Origin: Nematostella vectensis
Lineage: Eukaryota; Cnidaria; Anthozoa; Actiniaria; Edwardsiidae
DNA length: 64,000 nt
Direction: 5' to 3'
Assembly: GCF_932526225.1 (NCBI RefSeq)
Contig: NC_064036.1
Location: 13,137,181-13,201,180 of the forward strand
Part shown: positions 11,767 to 23,490 of the stretch, one piece after another
Position numbering within the stretch: the first letter of the stretch is position 1
Layout of the letters: each line of letters opens with the position of its first letter
The notes under the pieces: generated by a model
Databases searched by the model: none
What the model saw: only the letters and a program-made list of their open reading frames with translations
What the model was told of the DNA's origin: nothing
Made by a program: the position numbers and the translations under genes

Positions 11767-12800
11767 CCTGAGATCTGCAAAAAGCCCAGCTTCGGGGACA
11801 GGTTACACGCAGTTACCCTAACTTGAGCAGCGTTTGCGGTGAGATTATGCGTTTTTTTCCTGCGGGGTCAGTTATCGCACACCGCTCGCTCCTTGTGCTG
11901 CCACGGAGTGGAGGCTCTCTCACGTGCGCAGTCCGGATAGGAGCTCTCCTATTACACCGTTCTGCTCACCACAAGACAGCCTGATCAGGGTGCAAGTACC
12001 TTGAAGAGAAAAACCCTCAAATTTTGGCGTTATTTGCGCAGTGAAATTAAGCGAGATAAGAACTAAACGCCAACTCAAACTGTCTTTTAGAGTCTGCTAG
12101 GCATGTAATCTGATTCCCCCGTACTACAAGGGGTGTTATTTACACAGGATTGATATGTCACAGTTTGTGACCGTAATTTGCATGTGTATATAAATTTCCT
12201 TTAATTAGAATCGAATGTAGTACTCGGATTGCTCACTGAGTATCGCAGTCTACACACAAGACGTCCAGCAATCGCTGTGTTGTTGCGCAGGTTTAGGATA
12301 ACTGATACTATGTGCCCGGGCGCTAGCTGCGATCCCGTATCTGTTCGCGTTTCCGTTTCTAGCAAGAGTACGTTGACCTTTAGAACCGGTGTAACCTCTA
12401 TGAAAGCTGCGCGCGCATGCTTTAAAGCGTTGAGACTTGCAGGCTCAGGTAATCTCGTGATGACCATGCATAAAACTAATATCAAAGGCCACCCTTCCAA
12501 ATATTGTATCCAATGCTAAGAGTGTTAAACTCATCGTCTGATAAGTCAAGTTTGGGGTCAGGTATCGGATAGCTTGGTAACCGACTAATCAAGCGCACCC
12601 GAGGAGCCAGGCCTCCGGGCCACAGCTCCCCGCCAAAGGGTGCTTGAAACGGAGGGACTGAGGAACGGAGAGAATGGTGCCTCCTGACCCCAAACACTGA
12701 CAAGCACCACTGGACCGCAATATGTCTCTGCTACATAGTGTACGAAGAACAACCTGACGATGCCCTGATTATACCTTTTGCTGAACGAGAAGCCGGCTGC
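11767..12800. other. 5' flank of the SLC6 gene
   Basis: This stretch should contain the 5' UTR and promoter of the SLC6 gene on the minus strand. CTTTTTGCAG|ATCTCAGG just before the ATG (AG at 11775-11776) is a good acceptor, so the first, non-coding exon is likely further right. I could not place it or a TATA box. The open frames at 12201-12806 have no recognisable content. Confidence 0.4.
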
Positions 12801-13741
12801 GGCCATGAAACCGGCAGTAGTAGCCAGGCACTAGCCACTCAACCAGGCGCCGAATACCGCCCGCCGATACGGTGTAAGCATAACACGTGTGTCAGCTTTG
12901 CGTGTTTATCACCAGATCGCTCGGCATCAGCCACACTCCTGGTGCGACCGCAAGACTCAGTCTCACCTTGGCCTCCTGCACGGCTAACTGGTATACCACA
13001 CGTGTGTTAGCCCAGACAAAACACACTCCAACAGAAGCTCGCGTGGACACGCTAGTTCCTATGGGCGGGCTAGGATGGGGCCTAGGGGGGAGGGGGGTGG
13101 GGGGGTGGGGTCACATGAGCGCGATAGCTTGGAATAGTGTGTTCCACACCAACCCGGCGGTATAGCCTGCACAAGCGCGCTAGCCGAAAACCCCGAGTAA
13201 TGCTTACATGAGCGACCAGCAACTCCGGCGGCGGTGTCAATCAAGTAAGTTCATAGGTCGCGTAGCCGCCTGAAAGCAGTCCAGAAGAGGGCGAACCTCA
13301 TCAGCCCCCTGCAATGCACGGCTTGCATGACCCATGTGTAGGATGCACATGGACCAACAGACCTGGCGGTGTCGCTCGCCGAGCGCTAGGTGGGGCTCAA
13401 TGCAGACCTAACGAAACCCGCAGCATAGCTCGCGTGAGCGCTGAGAGTTGGACTGAGGGTGAACCTCAATTAGCCATCCGGCAATACATGGCTTGCATGC
13501 GCCTAGCTAGGGCTACCTATGGATTAACAAGTACGGCGGTGACGCCCGCATAAGCGCGGTATTATTTGGGGCTAAGGGCGGACCTAGCGAACCCCGCAGC
13601 ACAGCTCGCGTGAGCGCGCTTGAGACTGAAGGCAAACCTCGCTTAGCCTCCAAGGCAATACAAGGTATGGGCCTTGGATGACCAGCACACGCAGTTTGGT
13701 GTCGCTGGCCTAGTCGCGCTAGATGGGGCTTAGTGCGGACC

Positions 13742-14942
13742 TGTACAGGACCCGAAATAATTCCAGGACCCGAAACGATCCCAGGACCCGAAATGATCCC
13801 CAAAAGTACCCCAACTGATCCTCGGACCCGAAACGATACCGAGGAGTCCCCGAAATCAACCCCAAGGAATTGCGGTAATGGACAAAGGGGAAGCAGAAGA
13901 AATACTTTCAATTCTTTCAGCATAATAAAGGATTAACAGCGACTCGATTTCTAAACAACGTGACTTAAAAATATTAAATTCCAACGCAATACTTCTATTT
14001 ATTACATTGCCCGGCGTTAAACCAATAAACAGAGTCCAAAACAAATACACAACTTTAACTTGCTACTGAAAGGAATATAGCATAAACATAGCGCAGCTTT
14101 GCTCAGATCAACCATACTTTTGACCTTCCATCACACTCTTAACATTTTGCGGTTCCGACACATGACTCCGACACTATAAATCTTATTTCCGGTAAACATC
14201 ACCCCTAAAAATTAATATTCATCTGACAACCAAACATGTATTTCACCACGAAATCCTTGTTCACACGAGCGAATATTTACCGACACATTTTAGGCAGCCG
14301 GTTTGGCCGAGAAGATGGAATGACAAAAGCACACTGAGTAATACACTCGAACAACCCTTCTACTACCGATGCAAAATATTAAGAGGATGTGAAAGCAATA
14401 TTATGTGAGTTTTGAATTTCCTCATGTAGTCGTGCGTACACCCCAGCATGATCTCGTGATATGATACTTCTTTCATTCACCGAAAACAAACATGCCAAAA
14501 AATAACTTTAAAACATTTCGCTTCCTATGTAAAGCAGCATGTCCCATCTGTAAAGACTTTCTTTTATGGCTAGTTATGTAAAAATGATTTATCCACGCCG
14601 GGCTCCTCAAATTACTATCACAGGGATTGTTAGTTGACCCCAATTTCTGACTCAACCACTGTATTCCCCCCGCAGTCGTATATAAAAATCTTAATACTAT
14701 AGTTTTAGTTAATGTAAATTTCCTTTTAATAACACAAACAAAGCTAAATGTTTCATATGTTTTTAAAACTGAAAGCCAATCCTTACACATTCCTTTAGTT
14801 GTCCATTACTGTAATTCCTTGGGGTATATTTCGGGGACTCTTGGGGATCGTTTCGGGTCCCGTGATCAGTTGGGGTACTTTTGGGGATCGTTTCGGGGCC
14901 TGGGATCGTTTCGGGTCCTGGGATCATTTCGGGTCCTGTACA
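13742..14942. mobile_element. Long-arm fold-back element inserted in the satellite
   Basis: The left arm (13742-13890) and right arm (about 14795-14942) are inverted copies of about 150 bp. The ends read TGTACAGGACCCGAAA and TTTCGGGTCCTGTACA. Each arm contains internal short repeats of the type AGGACCCGAAACGATCCC. The flanks GACC on both sides suggest a 4-bp target duplication, and the satellite continues after it. The roughly 900-bp centre is AT-rich and I find no transposase in it, so the element is non-autonomous. Confidence 0.75.
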
Positions 14943-15117
14943 GACCTCACAAACAAGGTGGCATAGCTCGCGTGAGCGCATGAACCTGTTTGGGACTGTT
15001 AGCGAACTTCATAGGCCCCCAGGGGAACGAACACATATCATGCCCGAGCCTGGCTTGGGCTCGACGTGGACCAAAAATTTCCCAGGTGTCATTCGTCTAA
15101 ACGCTCTAGATGAGACC

Positions 15118-16594
15118 AAGAGAGCATAAGATAAGAGAGGGACACTTTGGTATTACCCGCGCGCCATGTTGCGTCCGAATCCGGCTATTTTTAGTAACCA
15201 CCACCCCACCACTACACGTGAGCATTTTTACTCACCCTACCCCCACGCTTTGGCATTTACATCTTGTTGTTTGCCGCTGTTTTGTGACTTGAAACCGAAA
15301 AAAACACCCTATTTGCACAAATACCATCGAAAATTTCATTCTAGCATCAAGGATACAGGCACTTTATTAAGGGGGTGTAGTACTTCGAGGATTGCAAGAT
15401 TTCCAAAAGGAGATTTCATCCAAAATCAAGAGCGAAAAACCTCGTGCTTCAATCACCGATTTTGCTCTAACTTCGATCATCGAACGGGGAGGGTTTTCCG
15501 CGATGATAACCGAGTATTCCCTGCTAGCAGAGCTACTTTTCTCTGTATTTCGCTGGGCTGGAGTCCGCGAGGAAAAGATACCTCTGCCATGGATCGAGAC
15601 TGTTTCTGTTGCGCATGCGTGAGCGGTAATATGCGACCGACGTGCCAAAACCCGTACCATCGCGCGAAAGCTGTCAATATGCTTTGCATGGGTTTCAAAC
15701 TCCGGTTAGTTCTCCTCTTCGAAAAAAGAAAACAACTGTTCAATTTCAATCACCTAAAACGTCACTAAAAAGATTGAACAACAAACGCAGCAAAGACGAC
15801 TTTTGTCTTGTTTGTGGGATTAATTTCAAGACATCTGGGCAGGCGAGTTTCTTTGATGTAAATATCGCACAGTTGGATTCGAAGAAAATGTTACAAAACT
15901 TTTTGGTAAAATTAGATCAGCTATTCCCAGAAGAATATGCAAAACCTGTAAACGGAAGATTGACTCGTTTGTCAAAAGAGAGAAAATTCTGAATGAAGAT
16001 AAGGCATTGAATGGCTTCTTTTTATAATTCGTCGCGTGATATTTCTACGGAGGACGCCGTTTCGAATGCGGGCTTATTATCTGGCAGCGGATATACGTTT
16101 CATGCATGCGCTAGTCATTGTGGGCTCAAATAGTGGCCAGAAATTAATGAACGGAGCATGCGCTCTGGATCTCGTCCACGGTCGTGGACGGCGGTTTGAT
16201 CAAACGAACTTGCGACCCATGGCAGAGGTATCTTTTCCTCGCGAACTCCAGCCCAGCGAAATACAGAGAAAAGAGGCCTCTGCTAGCAGGGAAAACCGAG
16301 TACCGCCTGCAAGCAGGCTAACTATTAAGGGATTTAGCTTTCTGTGAGTATATTTGCCAATCTTGGTAACTTAAGTTAGACCTGTTTTCTTCTTCCGAGT
16401 TATTTGACATCTCTTTTCATTCCTATCGAGTTGGCAAAATAACAACACGCAACCCGCGGGGGAGTAGGACAAAATAAAAGGAGCAAATCCTCACGCGCAG
16501 TGGTGGGGTGGTGGTTACTAAAAATAGCCGGATTCGGACGCGACATGGCGCGCGGGTAATACCAAAGTGTCCCTCTCTTATCTTATGCTCTCTT
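15118..16594. mobile_element. Mutator-like (MULE-type) element with ~105-bp terminal inverted repeats
   Basis: The left end (15118 to about 15221) and right end (about 16491-16594) are inverted copies with few differences. The outer part reads AAGAGAGCATAAGATAAGAG, then GGACACTTTGGTATTACC. The 9-bp flanks are GATGAGACC and GATGGGACT, which differ at two positions and look like an aged target duplication inside the satellite unit. Long inverted repeats plus a 9-bp duplication match the Mutator superfamily. A second, inner inverted pair lies at about 15525-15605 and 16215-16292 (GCCATGG... with GAGGTATCTTTTCCTCGC). It carries a broken open frame. Confidence 0.75.
15642..16026 (+). pseudogene. 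Frameshifted zinc-binding-like transposon protein fragment
   Basis: Inside the MULE-type element an open frame from 15642 encodes a basic segment followed by CLVCG. After about 15930 the following coding-like sequence, with ICKTCKRKIDSFVKRE and a stop at about 16024-16026, is in another frame. Two CxxC pairs about 55 residues apart look like one zinc-binding module split by a frameshift. Similar N-terminal CxxC domains occur in transposon proteins. No catalytic domain is present, so the element could not move on its own. The family is unidentified. Confidence 0.4.
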
Positions 16595-17230
16595 GATGGG
16601 ACTAGAAGTAGAGATTTAACAAAGTACATGGCATGCATGAGCAAAGTGCGGGCCCAACACACCGACGAATCCAGCGGTGTCGCTCGCATAAGGGCATTGA
16701 AGAAAAAAAAGGGGGGGGGGGGTTCAGGGCGGACCAAACGGACCCCGCCGAATCGCTCGCGTGAGCGCGTGAACGCAGTTGGGGGTGAAGGCGAACCTCA
16801 CAAGCCCCTCAGGTAGTACATAGCTTGCGGGAGCCTAGCTTGGGATCAATGTATACCGGCGAATCTGGCGGTGTCGCACGTATAGGCGCGCTAGATGGGG
16901 CTCAGGGTGGAACTGACATCCCTGCAGCATGGGTTTCATCTGGTGGTGTCACTCGCATAAGCACGCAAGGTGTAACTTAGAGCGGATCTAACGAAACCTG
17001 TTATATAGCTAGCTTGAGTGGGGGGGGGGAGGGGGAAGGGCCAAACGATGTATAGCTAGCGTGAGAAGGGGGGGGGGAGGCCAAATGAAAACTGCAGCAT
17101 AGCTCGTGTGTACGCCGTTGGCGACAGCAATACATGTCTTGCTTTAGCAAAGCGTGGGCTCAACGGACCTCGGTGCTGGTCGCCTGGGCGAGCTTTGTGG
17201 GGCTTTACGCGTACCTAACGAACCCCGCAG

Positions 17231-17655
17231 CATGGCTTGCGTGAAAGCGTGAACGCAGTCGAGACAGAGGGCGTACCTCATAAGCATTCCAGGCAACGCA
17301 GCTAGGGGTGAGGGCAGACCTAATCAGCATTTCCGGCAACGCAACGCAAATAAGGGGTGGGGCAAATGAAACGCACTTAGGCTAATGGCAAACCTCCTCA
17401 ATATTCCAGGCAGCGCAATTAGGGCTAGTGGCGAACCTCATAGGCATTCCCGGTAACGCAACGCCATAACGGCAAACCTCATCAGCCTTTCAGGCAACGC
17501 AACGCGATTAAGGGCACAACCTAATCAGCTTTTCAGGCAACGCAACGCAATTAGGGCTGAGGGCAAAACCTCAAGAAACCTTTCGGCAACGCAACGCAGT
17601 TAGGGCTGGGGGCAAACCTCATCAGCCATTTAGGCAACGCAATTAGGGCTGAGGG
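17231..17655. repeat. ~48-bp degenerate tandem repeat
   Basis: Repeated GGCAACGCAACGC, then AATTAGGGCTGAGGGCAAAC and CTCATCAGCC. This appears to have grown out of the neighbouring satellite, whose unit also contains GCGAACCTCATAAGCC. Confidence 0.65.
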
Positions 17656-17659
17656 GCGC

Positions 17660-19234
17660 ATAGGCAAAAGGCCGCCAGGAGCGCCTAGGCAGAGGCGCGA
17701 GAGCTGCAAAGGCAAAGGCCGCGAGGGAGGCAAAGATCACGAGGGCCACAAAGGCAACGGCCACGGGGGCCGCAAAGGCAAAGGTCGCAAGGGCCGCAAA
17801 GATAAAGGCCGCAAGGGCTGCAAAGATAAAGGCCGCATGGGCCGCAACTATAGGCCACCAAGGGCCACCATTAGGCCACCAGGGCCGCAACTAGGCCAAC
17901 AGGGCCGTAACTAGGGCACCAGGGCCGTAAATAGGGCACCAGGGCCGCAACTAGGCTAACAGCGTCACAACTAGGCCGCAAGGGGCCGCAACTAGGCCGC
18001 AGGAGGGCGCACCAAAGCCGCAAGGGGCGCAACTAGGCCGCAACTAGGCCACCAAGGGCCGCAAGTAGGCCACCGAGGGGCGCAACTATAGGCCGCAAGG
18101 GGCCGCGGCTATAGGCCGCAGGGGCCGCAACTATGGGCCGCAGGGGCCGCAACTATAGGCCACCAAGGGCCGCAACTAAAGGCCTCAAGGGCCGCATCTA
18201 TAGGCCACCAGGGCCGCTACTAGGGCACCAAGGGCCGCAACTATAGGCCGCAAGAGCCGCAACTAAAGCCCGCAAGAGCCGCAACTAAAGGCCGCAAAGG
18301 GCTGCAACTATAGGCCGCAAGGGGCGCGGCTATAGGGCGCAGGGGCCGCAACTATAGGCCACAAGGGCCGCAACTATAGGCCACAAGGGCCGCAACTATA
18401 GGCCGCAGGGGCTACTAGGGCACCAAGGGCCGCAACTATAGGCCGCAAGGGCCACGGCTATAGGCCGCAGGGGGCCGCAACTATAGGCCGTAGAGGCCGC
18501 AACCAGGCCACCAAGGGCAGCAACTATAGGCCGCAGGGGGCCGCGGCTGGGGCCGCAACTATAGGCCGTAGAGGCCGCAACCAGGCCACCAGGGGCCGCA
18601 ACTAAGCCACCAAAGGGCCGCAACTATAGGCCGCAAGGGCCGCAACTAAGGGCCACAACTATAGGCAGCAGGTGCCGCAACTGTAGGCTTCCAAGGGCCG
18701 CAACTAGGCCACCAAGGGCCGCAACTAGGCCACCAAGGGCCGCAACTGTAGGCCACCAAGGGCCGCAATTATAGGCCACAAGGGCCGCAACTATAGGCCG
18801 CAGGGGCCGCAACTATTGGCCACCACGGGCCGCAACTATTGGCCACCACGGGCCGCAACTAAAGGCCACCAAGGGCCGCAACTAAAGGCCGCAAGGGCCT
18901 GCAACTAAAGGCCGCAAGGGCCTGCAACTAAAGGCCACCAAGGGCCTGCAACTAAAGGCCGCCAAGGGCCGCAACTATAGGCCGCCAAGGGCCTGCAACT
19001 AAAGGCCGCAAGGGCCTGCAACTAAAGGCCGCCACGGGCCGCAACTATTGGCCACCACGGGCCGCAACTAGGCCACCAAGGGCCTGCAACTAAAGGCCGC
19101 CAAGGGCCTGCAACTAAAGGCTGCAAGGGCCGCAACTAAAGGCCGCAAGGGCCTGCAACTAAAGGCCACCACGGGCTGCAACTAGGCCACCAGGACCGCA
19201 ATTAGCCAACTATGGCCGAAATTTGGCCGCAAGG
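17660..19234. repeat. ~18-24-bp GC-rich minisatellite (GGCCGCAACTA family)
   Basis: About 1.6 kb of imperfect units built from GGCCGCAACTATAGGCC and GGCCACCAAGGG. Variants with AAAGGCC, TATAGGCC and GCCTGCAAC are grouped, which indicates local expansions. There is no coding evidence. The alanine- and proline-rich frames are artefacts. Confidence 0.92.
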
Positions 19235-19818
19235 GCCACAATAATAATAAAATAATAATGGTAAGCAATAGCAATAGCACTAATAATAGCAATAGCAATA
19301 ACGATAGCAGTAGCAATAATCATAGCAATAGCAATAATAATACCGATAGCAAGAACAAGGGCAATAGAAATAGTAATAGCAAAAATAATAGCAATAGCAG
19401 TGGCAATAGCGATAATAATAGCAATAGCAATGATAATAGCAGTAACAGTAGCAACAGCAATAATAATAGCAATGACAATAGCGATAGTAATGTAATAGCA
19501 AGAGCACTAGCAATAGCAATAACAATAGAAATGGCAATAATAATAGCCATAACAATAGCAATAATAGTAGCAATAGCAATAGCAATAATAGCGATAACAT
19601 TAGCAATAGCAATAATAATAGCAATAGCGATAACAATAGCAATAACAATAGCGATAGCAATAATAATAATAATAGCAATAGCGATTATAATAGCAATAAC
19701 AATAACAGTAGCAAGCAATGGCACTAGCAATAAGGATACCAATGATGATAGCAGTAGCAATGATAATAGCCATAACCATAGAACTAGCAATAGTAATAGC
19801 AATAGCACGAACAAGGTG
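19235..19818. repeat. (AATAGC)n-type microsatellite block
   Basis: About 580 bp of AATAGC, AATAAT and GATAGC hexamers, ending in a short TG run and a G run near 19815-19842. The serine/asparagine and isoleucine/alanine frames it creates on both strands are not genes. Confidence 0.92.
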
Positions 19819-20039
19819 TGTGTGTGTGTGGGGGGGGGGGGGGTCTGTAGTTCTTGAGTAAATTAGTTGCATACAGGGTGGTCTAGTCTAGGGGAAACGC
19901 CATCACCCTTCCAGGCAACGCAGTATGTTTGAGGTCACATCTCATGGCATTCTAGGGCCTAGATCCACTGCAGATGCCGTAGCCTAAGAGGGAGGAGATG
20001 GGGCTTACCCATCCCAATACAACAGCACTGGGGCTGGTG

Positions 20040-20685
20040 GGGGGAGCCCTTGCCATGCCCAACACGACACTGCTAGGGCAGTGAGAGAGAGGTGGATTAG
20101 CCGCCCCAACACAACACTGCTAGGGCAGTGAGAGAGAAGTGGATTAGCCGCCCCAACACGACACTGCTAGGGCAGTGAGAGAGAGATGGATTAGCCGCCC
20201 CAACACAACACTGCTAGGGCAGTGAGAGAGAGAGATGGATTAGCCGCCCCAACACAACACTGCTAGGGCAGTGAGAGAGAGGTGGATTAGCCGCCCCAAC
20301 ACAACAGTGTTAGGGTATTGAGAGAGAAGTGGATTAGCCGCCCCAACACGACACCGCTAGGGCATTGAGAGAGAGGTGGATTAGCCGCCCCAACACGACA
20401 CTGCTAGGGCAGTGAGAGAGAAGTGGATTAGCCGCCCCAACACGACACTGCTAGGGCAGTGAGAGAGAGATGGATTAGCCGCCCCAACACAACACTGCTA
20501 GGGCAGTGAGAGAGAGATGGATTAGCCGCCCCAACACGACACCGCTAGGGCAGTGAGAGAGAGGTGGATTAGCCACCCCAGCACGACACTGCTAGGGCAG
20601 TGAGAGAGAGGTGGATTAGCCGCCCCAGCACGACACTGCTAGGGCAGTGAGAGAGAGGTGGATTAGCCGCCCCAACACAACATCA
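20040..20685. repeat. 47-bp minisatellite, about 14 copies
   Basis: Highly uniform copies with CCGCCCCAACACGACACTGC, then TAGGGCAGTGAGAGAGAGG and TGGATTAG. Low divergence between copies points to recent expansion or homogenisation. The units are directly adjacent with no spacers. Confidence 0.95.
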
Positions 20686-20689
20686 AGAT

Positions 20690-21565
20690 GCTCCGGGCGA
20701 GGCTTGGCCTCGGCCTGTTATCGTCCAAAGGCAAAGTCATATACAGCAATACGACCCACCAGTGTGGTTGGTATTCCCCAGCAAGATTATTACAAGTAAA
20801 TACGTATGACCATAGTAAGGTAACCCGAGCCAATTCAGCAAATGTTGTAGATAGTTAGGTTTCTGTCGTTCAGCCAGCTCAGCCAGCATCTGTTGAGTTG
20901 TGTCATGCTTGACACACTGCCTCTGCTAAACATCGTGGCATTCTACAAAACGACAAGCCAGCCCACTGCATATATACTGAGAGTATATATTACTCACCAC
21001 TACCACCGACGTGAAGTGAAGGTTCGTCAATGCTAACTGCAATTGCATCTTTCCTCCACTAGCAAACGTGCCCTGATGTTGAGATGCTATAGCTCTGTCA
21101 CACTAAGTGGCCTTGAGTCGTTTGCTTTTACCGAAGCGGTCGACTCCAGCCATTGAAAACAGCTCCCCAAAAAACGCGTCCGGCGGTGCGAACATGATCG
21201 GAACTTGTAGGCCTACCGAAGATTCCTGCTTGAGTACTTTTGCCATTGAAAAACACAGCGAAAAACCCGCGAATCCAGTGTTGAGTCGAGCGAGATTTGC
21301 AGGACTCTCAGAGAGGATGCAAACGTGCCAAGGCCTGAATAACCGGGGCGCCCAAGCCGCAGCAGGGGCTAGACCCAGGAGCGCGCGGTCATCCTCGATT
21401 TTAACTTATGCTAAATTGCGCTTATGCTTATGTAGCATACATTAAACAGTGGTTTTCGGGCCGTCGATGTGTTTCTCTTCAGATAAGGATTACGAAACTG
21501 AGTGTGTAAGGACAAGGATGTAAATAGACAACCTGACCCGCCCCCTCCACCCCCCTACCGATCGG
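20690..21565. other. Intergenic DNA, no gene supported
   Basis: Unique-looking sequence. An open frame at 21107-21445 (plus) has no recognisable domain and no conserved-looking start, so I do not call it. Confidence 0.4.
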
Positions 21566-21569
21566 TTGA

Positions 21570-21783
21570 CCCGACGGAAACCTCAACCGTTAAAAGACAA
21601 AAGAATCTATTAGAATCCGAGATATTTAACAGGCCATCCACTCTAAATTATCGATCACATCCTCAAAGCAACTTTCAATAGACACACTGCTTTCAATATT
21701 TTGAAATATTTTCCGCGTTTTCCGTTAAAAATCATCGGAGATTGTTACGTAATCGACCGGAAGTAAACTGGTAGCGGCTTTAA
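21570..21783. mobile_element. Truncated copy of the MITE at 23491-23747
   Basis: It is about 80 percent alike by eye to the complete copy at 23491-23747. Both share GACGGAAACCTCAACCG, AAAAGAATCTATTAGAATC, TTTAACAGGCC and AATCGACCGGAAGTAAACTGG. The left terminal repeat is missing and the right end GCGGCTTTAA is kept. Confidence 0.6.
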
Positions 21784-22144
21784 CCTCTTCTCTTTCGACA
21801 CATAGTAACCATATATAGTTTATATTCTCTATACTGAGGAAATATAAAATATACATACCTAGTCAACAGCATGATATTCTATTTCGCTATTTCAATTACT
21901 TATATACTTTCTACGTTGTTTCTTAGAGAAACCTTTTTTCTACTGTCTTAACTTGTATCTTAATTTAGAGATGATATATAAGTGAACAGTTCATGTTCGA
22001 AGATCCAGTGATTATCGCGCTGGATCGGCAAGCATGGTTTCTTTTCTGAACAACATCTTTTTAAAATATGTTCTACGTAACTGTTTTTTTTAAAAAACCT
22101 AGACAATCATTATTTTCTTGCTAACGACTCTATAAACCCGTGAA

Positions 22145-22610
22145 TCTATGTCCGGTTCACACGGCGTATCTGTAACATGCATCTGTCTCGCATTGAACAT
22201 ACCTGTGTAACTATATCAGGTTCCGACAGAACAGGTATCTCTCTCGCAGTACTCTATAGACCTGAACATTTATGTCAGGTTCACATGGAATAAGCATCTT
22301 ATTCAAAGTACTCTATAGGCCTGTACATCTATGCCAGGTTCCCACGGAACAGGTATCTCTCTCGCAGTACTCTATAGACCTGAGCATCTATGTCAGGTTC
22401 ACATGGAATTAGCATCTTATTCAAAGTACTCTATAGGCCTGTACAACTACATCAGGTTCCCACGGAACATGTATCTCTCTCGCAGTACTCTATAGACCTG
22501 AGCATCTATGTCAGGTTCACATGGAATAAGCATCATATTCAAAGTACTCTAAGGCCTGTGAATCAATGTGAGGCTCATTGAGTAGGTGCCTTGTTTGCAA
22601 TATCTTACTA
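22145..22610. repeat. 59-bp tandem repeat arranged as alternating A/B dimers (118 bp)
   Basis: CTCTATAGACCTGAGCATCT and CTCTATAGGCCTGTACATCT alternate with a 59-bp spacing. The A half carries GGTTCACATGGAATAAGC and the B half GGTTCCCACGGAACAGG. About eight half-units are present. The alternation shows that the current array expanded as 118-bp dimers. Confidence 0.85.
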
Positions 22611-22700
22611 CAGCCTGTACTGCAGCATTTTGGCTCACAAAACGGGGTTTCTGTAGCAAATAAAGTGCGAAAAAAAATTTAAGCGATAGAGGCTTCAAGG

Positions 22701-23414
22701 TTAGAGCCACACGCTCAATACATTGCCATCAGTCTCCCTTTCATTTCTTATGGAGACTATGCTAGGTTCACACGTAACTTGACTACACACTTGACCCGTT
22801 TCCTCTCGCCTGATCCATGTGGGAACAGTTTCTTCTAACAGTGTCATTGGTTCACCGCTACTGCTAACACCATCGCCATCTGCGCTAGTATAATTCCGAC
22901 GGGCTGTATCACCAGACATCCTATCCGACTCGACCCCGCTTGGTGGATCTACCTCTAAACGCACCGCCTCACCAGAGACGCAGTTGATCTCACAATCATC
23001 GTTTGCTGAGTCAGCACTCGCATGGTCAGAGGAAGTCCCAGCGTTGCCATGTCTGGCGTAAGGCCTTTCGGAGGTGTACCCGGGTATCTCATCATTCTCC
23101 TCGGTTTCCTGACTCTGCACATTCTCATCTCCAAACCCGTGCTGGCCAAAATGTTGCCCACGATCACGAGACGTCGTTTCGCTAACTCGATTAATCTGAA
23201 CGGGAACAGAGTAAGACTCTAATTCTGGTTGGTTAATTACTATCCCGGGGTAGGGTGGGGGACCTTCGTCTTCATCCTCGTCACCAGTGTTGCTGTGTGT
23301 TGATAACCTATTTATGACGTCACGAACGACCAAACCACGTGATGTCCCAGGAGTCGACACAGGGGTCCCAGTGAGGGAAGCTGAGGGCGTAGGGTAGAGA
23401 TCTGGACGGGCCAT
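22701..23414 (-). CDS. Uncharacterised low-complexity protein or 3'-terminal exon with a PPPY motif
   Basis: An open frame of 237 residues from ATG at 23414 to a stop at 22701-22703. I do not recognise the family. It is rich in S, T, E, D and G, so probably disordered, with an acidic DEDEDEGPPPYPG stretch near residue 50-60 that contains a PPxY motif (a ligand for WW domains). No membrane segment is seen. TTTCTCAG|TA just upstream (AG at 23417-23418) is a good splice acceptor and the frame stays open through it. This may therefore be the last exon of a longer gene whose earlier exons I could not find, for example the cytoplasmic tail of a membrane protein. The alternative is a single-exon coding gene with a 5' UTR intron. 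It lies between two copies of the same MITE. Confidence 0.45.
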   Translation of the reverse strand: MARPDLYPTPSASLTGTPVSTPGTSRGLVVRDVINRLSTHSNTGDEDEDEGPPPYPGIVINQPELESYSVPVQINRVSETTSRDRGQHFGQHGFGDENVQSQETEENDEIPGYTSERPYARHGNAGTSSDHASADSANDDCEINCVSGEAVRLEVDPPSGVESDRMSGDTARRNYTSADGDGVSSSGEPMTLLEETVPTWIRREETGQVCSQVTCEPSIVSIRNERETDGNVLSVWL

Positions 23415-23490
23415 TACTGAGAAACACAAGACACGGATTAATCGAGTCCACACGCCACCTATCATAACGTTTTTTTGTAATTGTTCACTG

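Larger units (their letters stand above)
12820..17230. repeat. Degenerate satellite, unit of about 160-200 bp, split by two inserted elements
   Basis: Related units carry the landmarks GGCGGTGTCGCTCGC, GCGCTAGATGGGGCT, GCGGACCTAACGAACCC, AGCTCGCGTGAGCGC and GCGAACCTCA. Copies of the first landmark lie near 13363, 13533, 13695, 16670, 16867 and 16940. The array is interrupted at 13742-14942 and 15118-16594 by inverted-repeat elements, and the satellite resumes after each. It is richer in GC than the flanks. Divergence between copies shows that it is old. Confidence 0.65.

Noticed and set aside
12201-12806. Overlapping open frames of 70-100 residues near the SLC6 5' end
   Set aside because: No recognisable domain, no splice partners and frames on both strands of GC-richer DNA. 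Probably chance.
19258-19857. Serine/asparagine-rich and isoleucine/alanine-rich frames
   Set aside because: They are translations of the AATAGC microsatellite on both strands.
20040-20685. Regular direct repeats considered as a CRISPR array
   Set aside because: Units are contiguous 47-bp copies without unique spacers, and the genome is animal.
21107-21445. A 112-residue plus-strand frame
   Set aside because: Composition is plausible, but there is no motif, no splice evidence and no supporting context.
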